DNA from: an uncultured Prevotella sp.
GTDB lineage: Bacteria > Bacteroidota > Bacteroidia > Bacteroidales > Bacteroidaceae
Direction: 5' to 3'
Assembly: GCA_937892695.1 (NCBI GenBank)
Contig: CALBJK010000277.1
Span: 1 to 7,225 of the forward strand
Length of the DNA stretch: 7,225 bases
The notes beneath the pieces were generated by a model that worked only from the letters and a program-made list of their open reading frames with translations, ran no database searches and was not told where the DNA came from. A program made the position numbers and the translations under genes. Numbering within the stretch: the stretch's first letter is position 1; every line of letters starts with the position of its first letter. Shown here in pieces: positions 6,795 through 7,225 of this stretch.

Positions 6795-6878
6795 TTACTG
6801 TAAATCAATCTTGTGACCCAAATTCACTGCCTGAGCAATCATGATTGCTACAACGGCTGTAATTAATAATGTTACCAT
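6795..6878 (-). CDS. 27-residue single-helix membrane peptide, unknown function
   Basis: I do not recognise this peptide. The ORF of 27 codons plus TAA begins MVTLLITAVVAIMIAQ, an uninterrupted hydrophobic run from residue 2 to 15 long enough to enter or nearly span a membrane. A short polar tail follows with Asn19, His22, Lys23 and Asp25. The only clear positive charges are in the tail, so the C-terminus would face the cytoplasm by the positive-inside rule. There is no signal-peptidase site and no cysteine. The case for a real gene rests on its surroundings: a complete Bacteroidetes promoter at 6928-6959, a Shine-Dalgarno-like AGAAAGG 9 nt before ATG, and a terminator 55 bp after the stop, giving a transcript of about 220 nt. 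Possible roles include a small regulatory subunit of a membrane complex or a type I toxin-like peptide; neither is shown. A second ATG at codon 13 would make a peptide too short for a helix. Confidence 0.7.
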   Translation of the reverse strand: MVTLLITAVVAIMIAQAVNLGHKIDLQ

Positions 6879-6887
6879 AATTTCTAA

Positions 6888-6894
6888 CCTTTCT
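6888..6894 (-). promoter_or_regulatory. Ribosome binding site of the small-peptide gene
   Basis: On the minus strand AGAAAGG ends 9 nt before the ATG at 6878, a normal Shine-Dalgarno distance. It is a clearer site than those of most other genes in the window and supports translation of the 27-codon ORF. Confidence 0.55.
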
Positions 6895-6927
6895 TTTTAT
6901 TGTTATCCTTATCGCTTTTTGACAGTG

Positions 6928-6959
6928 CAAAGGTAGTGCTAATCGACTGTGTGCGCAAA
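6928..6959 (-). promoter_or_regulatory. Bacteroidetes-type promoter of the small-peptide gene
   Basis: On the minus strand TTTG (6959 to 6956), a 20-nt spacer and TACCTTTG (6935 to 6928) match the published Bacteroides consensus TTTG-N19-21-TAnnTTTG at every fixed base. This is the best promoter in the window. The predicted start near 6922-6924 leaves an A-rich leader of about 45 nt before the ATG at 6878. Confidence 0.8.
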
Positions 6960-7225
6960 CAATACTTCAGAAAACCCGTTTTTATACCTGTTTTATTGAC
7001 TAATGTCAAGTTGTCTGCCATTTCTGGCAGAATATCATGACAGGTTTGGCATCAATATTTATTTCAACTGACCATTTGTGCCAATTCATAAAGAAATCCA
7101 ACTTATGCGCTTTGACTCCGACTTCCGGATTGTTCTATTTGCGAACAAACTGTATAACCTATATTATTTTGGCACAGCTTGTCCTGATACAGATTTACTT
7201 TACACGCTTTTAACAAAAAAACGAG
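6960..7225. other. Non-coding AT-rich region, probably upstream DNA of a gene beyond the window
   Basis: No convincing ORF is seen on either strand. Besides the small palindromes, the region holds TTGGCAT at 7046-7052, TTGGCAC on the minus strand at 7078-7084 and TTGGCAC on the plus strand at 7169-7175. TACTTTAC at 7196-7203 resembles a weak TAnnTTTG box, and the A-rich end (TTTTAACAAAAAAACGAG) looks like the leader of a plus-strand gene that starts just outside. Confidence 0.4.
6996..7031. promoter_or_regulatory. Two adjacent small palindromes, possible operator
   Basis: TTGAC-TAAT-GTCAA (6996-7009) is a perfect 5-bp inverted repeat, and TCTGCCA-TTTC-TGGCAGA (7014-7031) is a perfect 7-bp one. 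Both have 4-nt centres and they are separated by 4 bp. They lie upstream of the small-peptide promoter. They may bind a dimeric regulator; no T-run follows, so they are unlikely to be terminators. Confidence 0.45.

Noticed and set aside
7003..7071. 22-codon plus-strand ORF beginning MSSCLPFL
   Set aside because: There is no promoter or ribosome binding site in front of it, and it covers the small palindrome, so coding is unlikely.
7169..7183. Sigma-54 promoter with TTGGCAC as the -24 element
   Set aside because: The -24 half is perfect, but the -12 position reads GTCC instead of TTGC, losing the critical GC dinucleotide; kept only as a TGGCA half-site.

Overview
The window looks like chromosomal DNA from a Bacteroidales bacterium, most likely a Prevotella-type genus. 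Three things point that way. Promoter-like sites fit the Bacteroidetes pattern (TTTG, about 20 nt, TAnnTTTG) rather than TTGACA/TATAAT. Leaders are A-rich with weak Shine-Dalgarno sites. The gene families (a LutBC pair, a MATE exporter coupled to a cytidylate-kinase-like protein, an S9B dipeptidyl peptidase) are familiar in that order. Genus assignment is inference.

Layout. (1) 2-1200: the end of a lactate-oxidation operon, lutB (5' end outside the window) overlapping lutC by ATGA, closed by a strong intrinsic terminator at 1222-1266. (2) 1299-3283: a two-gene operon, MATE-family exporter and non-canonical cytidylate-kinase-like protein, again joined by an ATGA overlap. A candidate promoter lies partly in the T-tract of the preceding terminator. 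(3) 3296-4204, minus strand: a TIGR01212/YhcC-type radical SAM protein, convergent with the kinase. (4) 4205-4286: a short divergent intergenic region with two overlapping promoters, one for the radical SAM gene and one for the peptidase. (5) 4287-6491: a secreted dipeptidyl peptidase IV with all catalytic and N-terminus-binding residues visible. (6) 6492-6794: no protein gene; three copies of a hairpin-forming palindromic repeat and a minus-strand terminator. (7) 6795-6878, minus strand: a 27-codon ORF for a one-helix membrane peptide, with its own well-formed promoter, ribosome binding site and terminator. (8) 6936-7225: non-coding DNA with small palindromes and an unusual number of TGGCA half-sites, probably a regulatory region for a gene outside the window.

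The named genes are housekeeping or metabolic and do not form one pathway: lactate oxidation, small-molecule export plus a possible nucleotide kinase, an uncharacterised radical SAM enzyme, and proline-specific peptide digestion. The least explained parts are the small-peptide transcription unit at 6700-6959, the palindromic repeat cluster beside it, and the TGGCA-rich region upstream. I saw no CRISPR array, tRNA, rRNA, transposase or phage gene.
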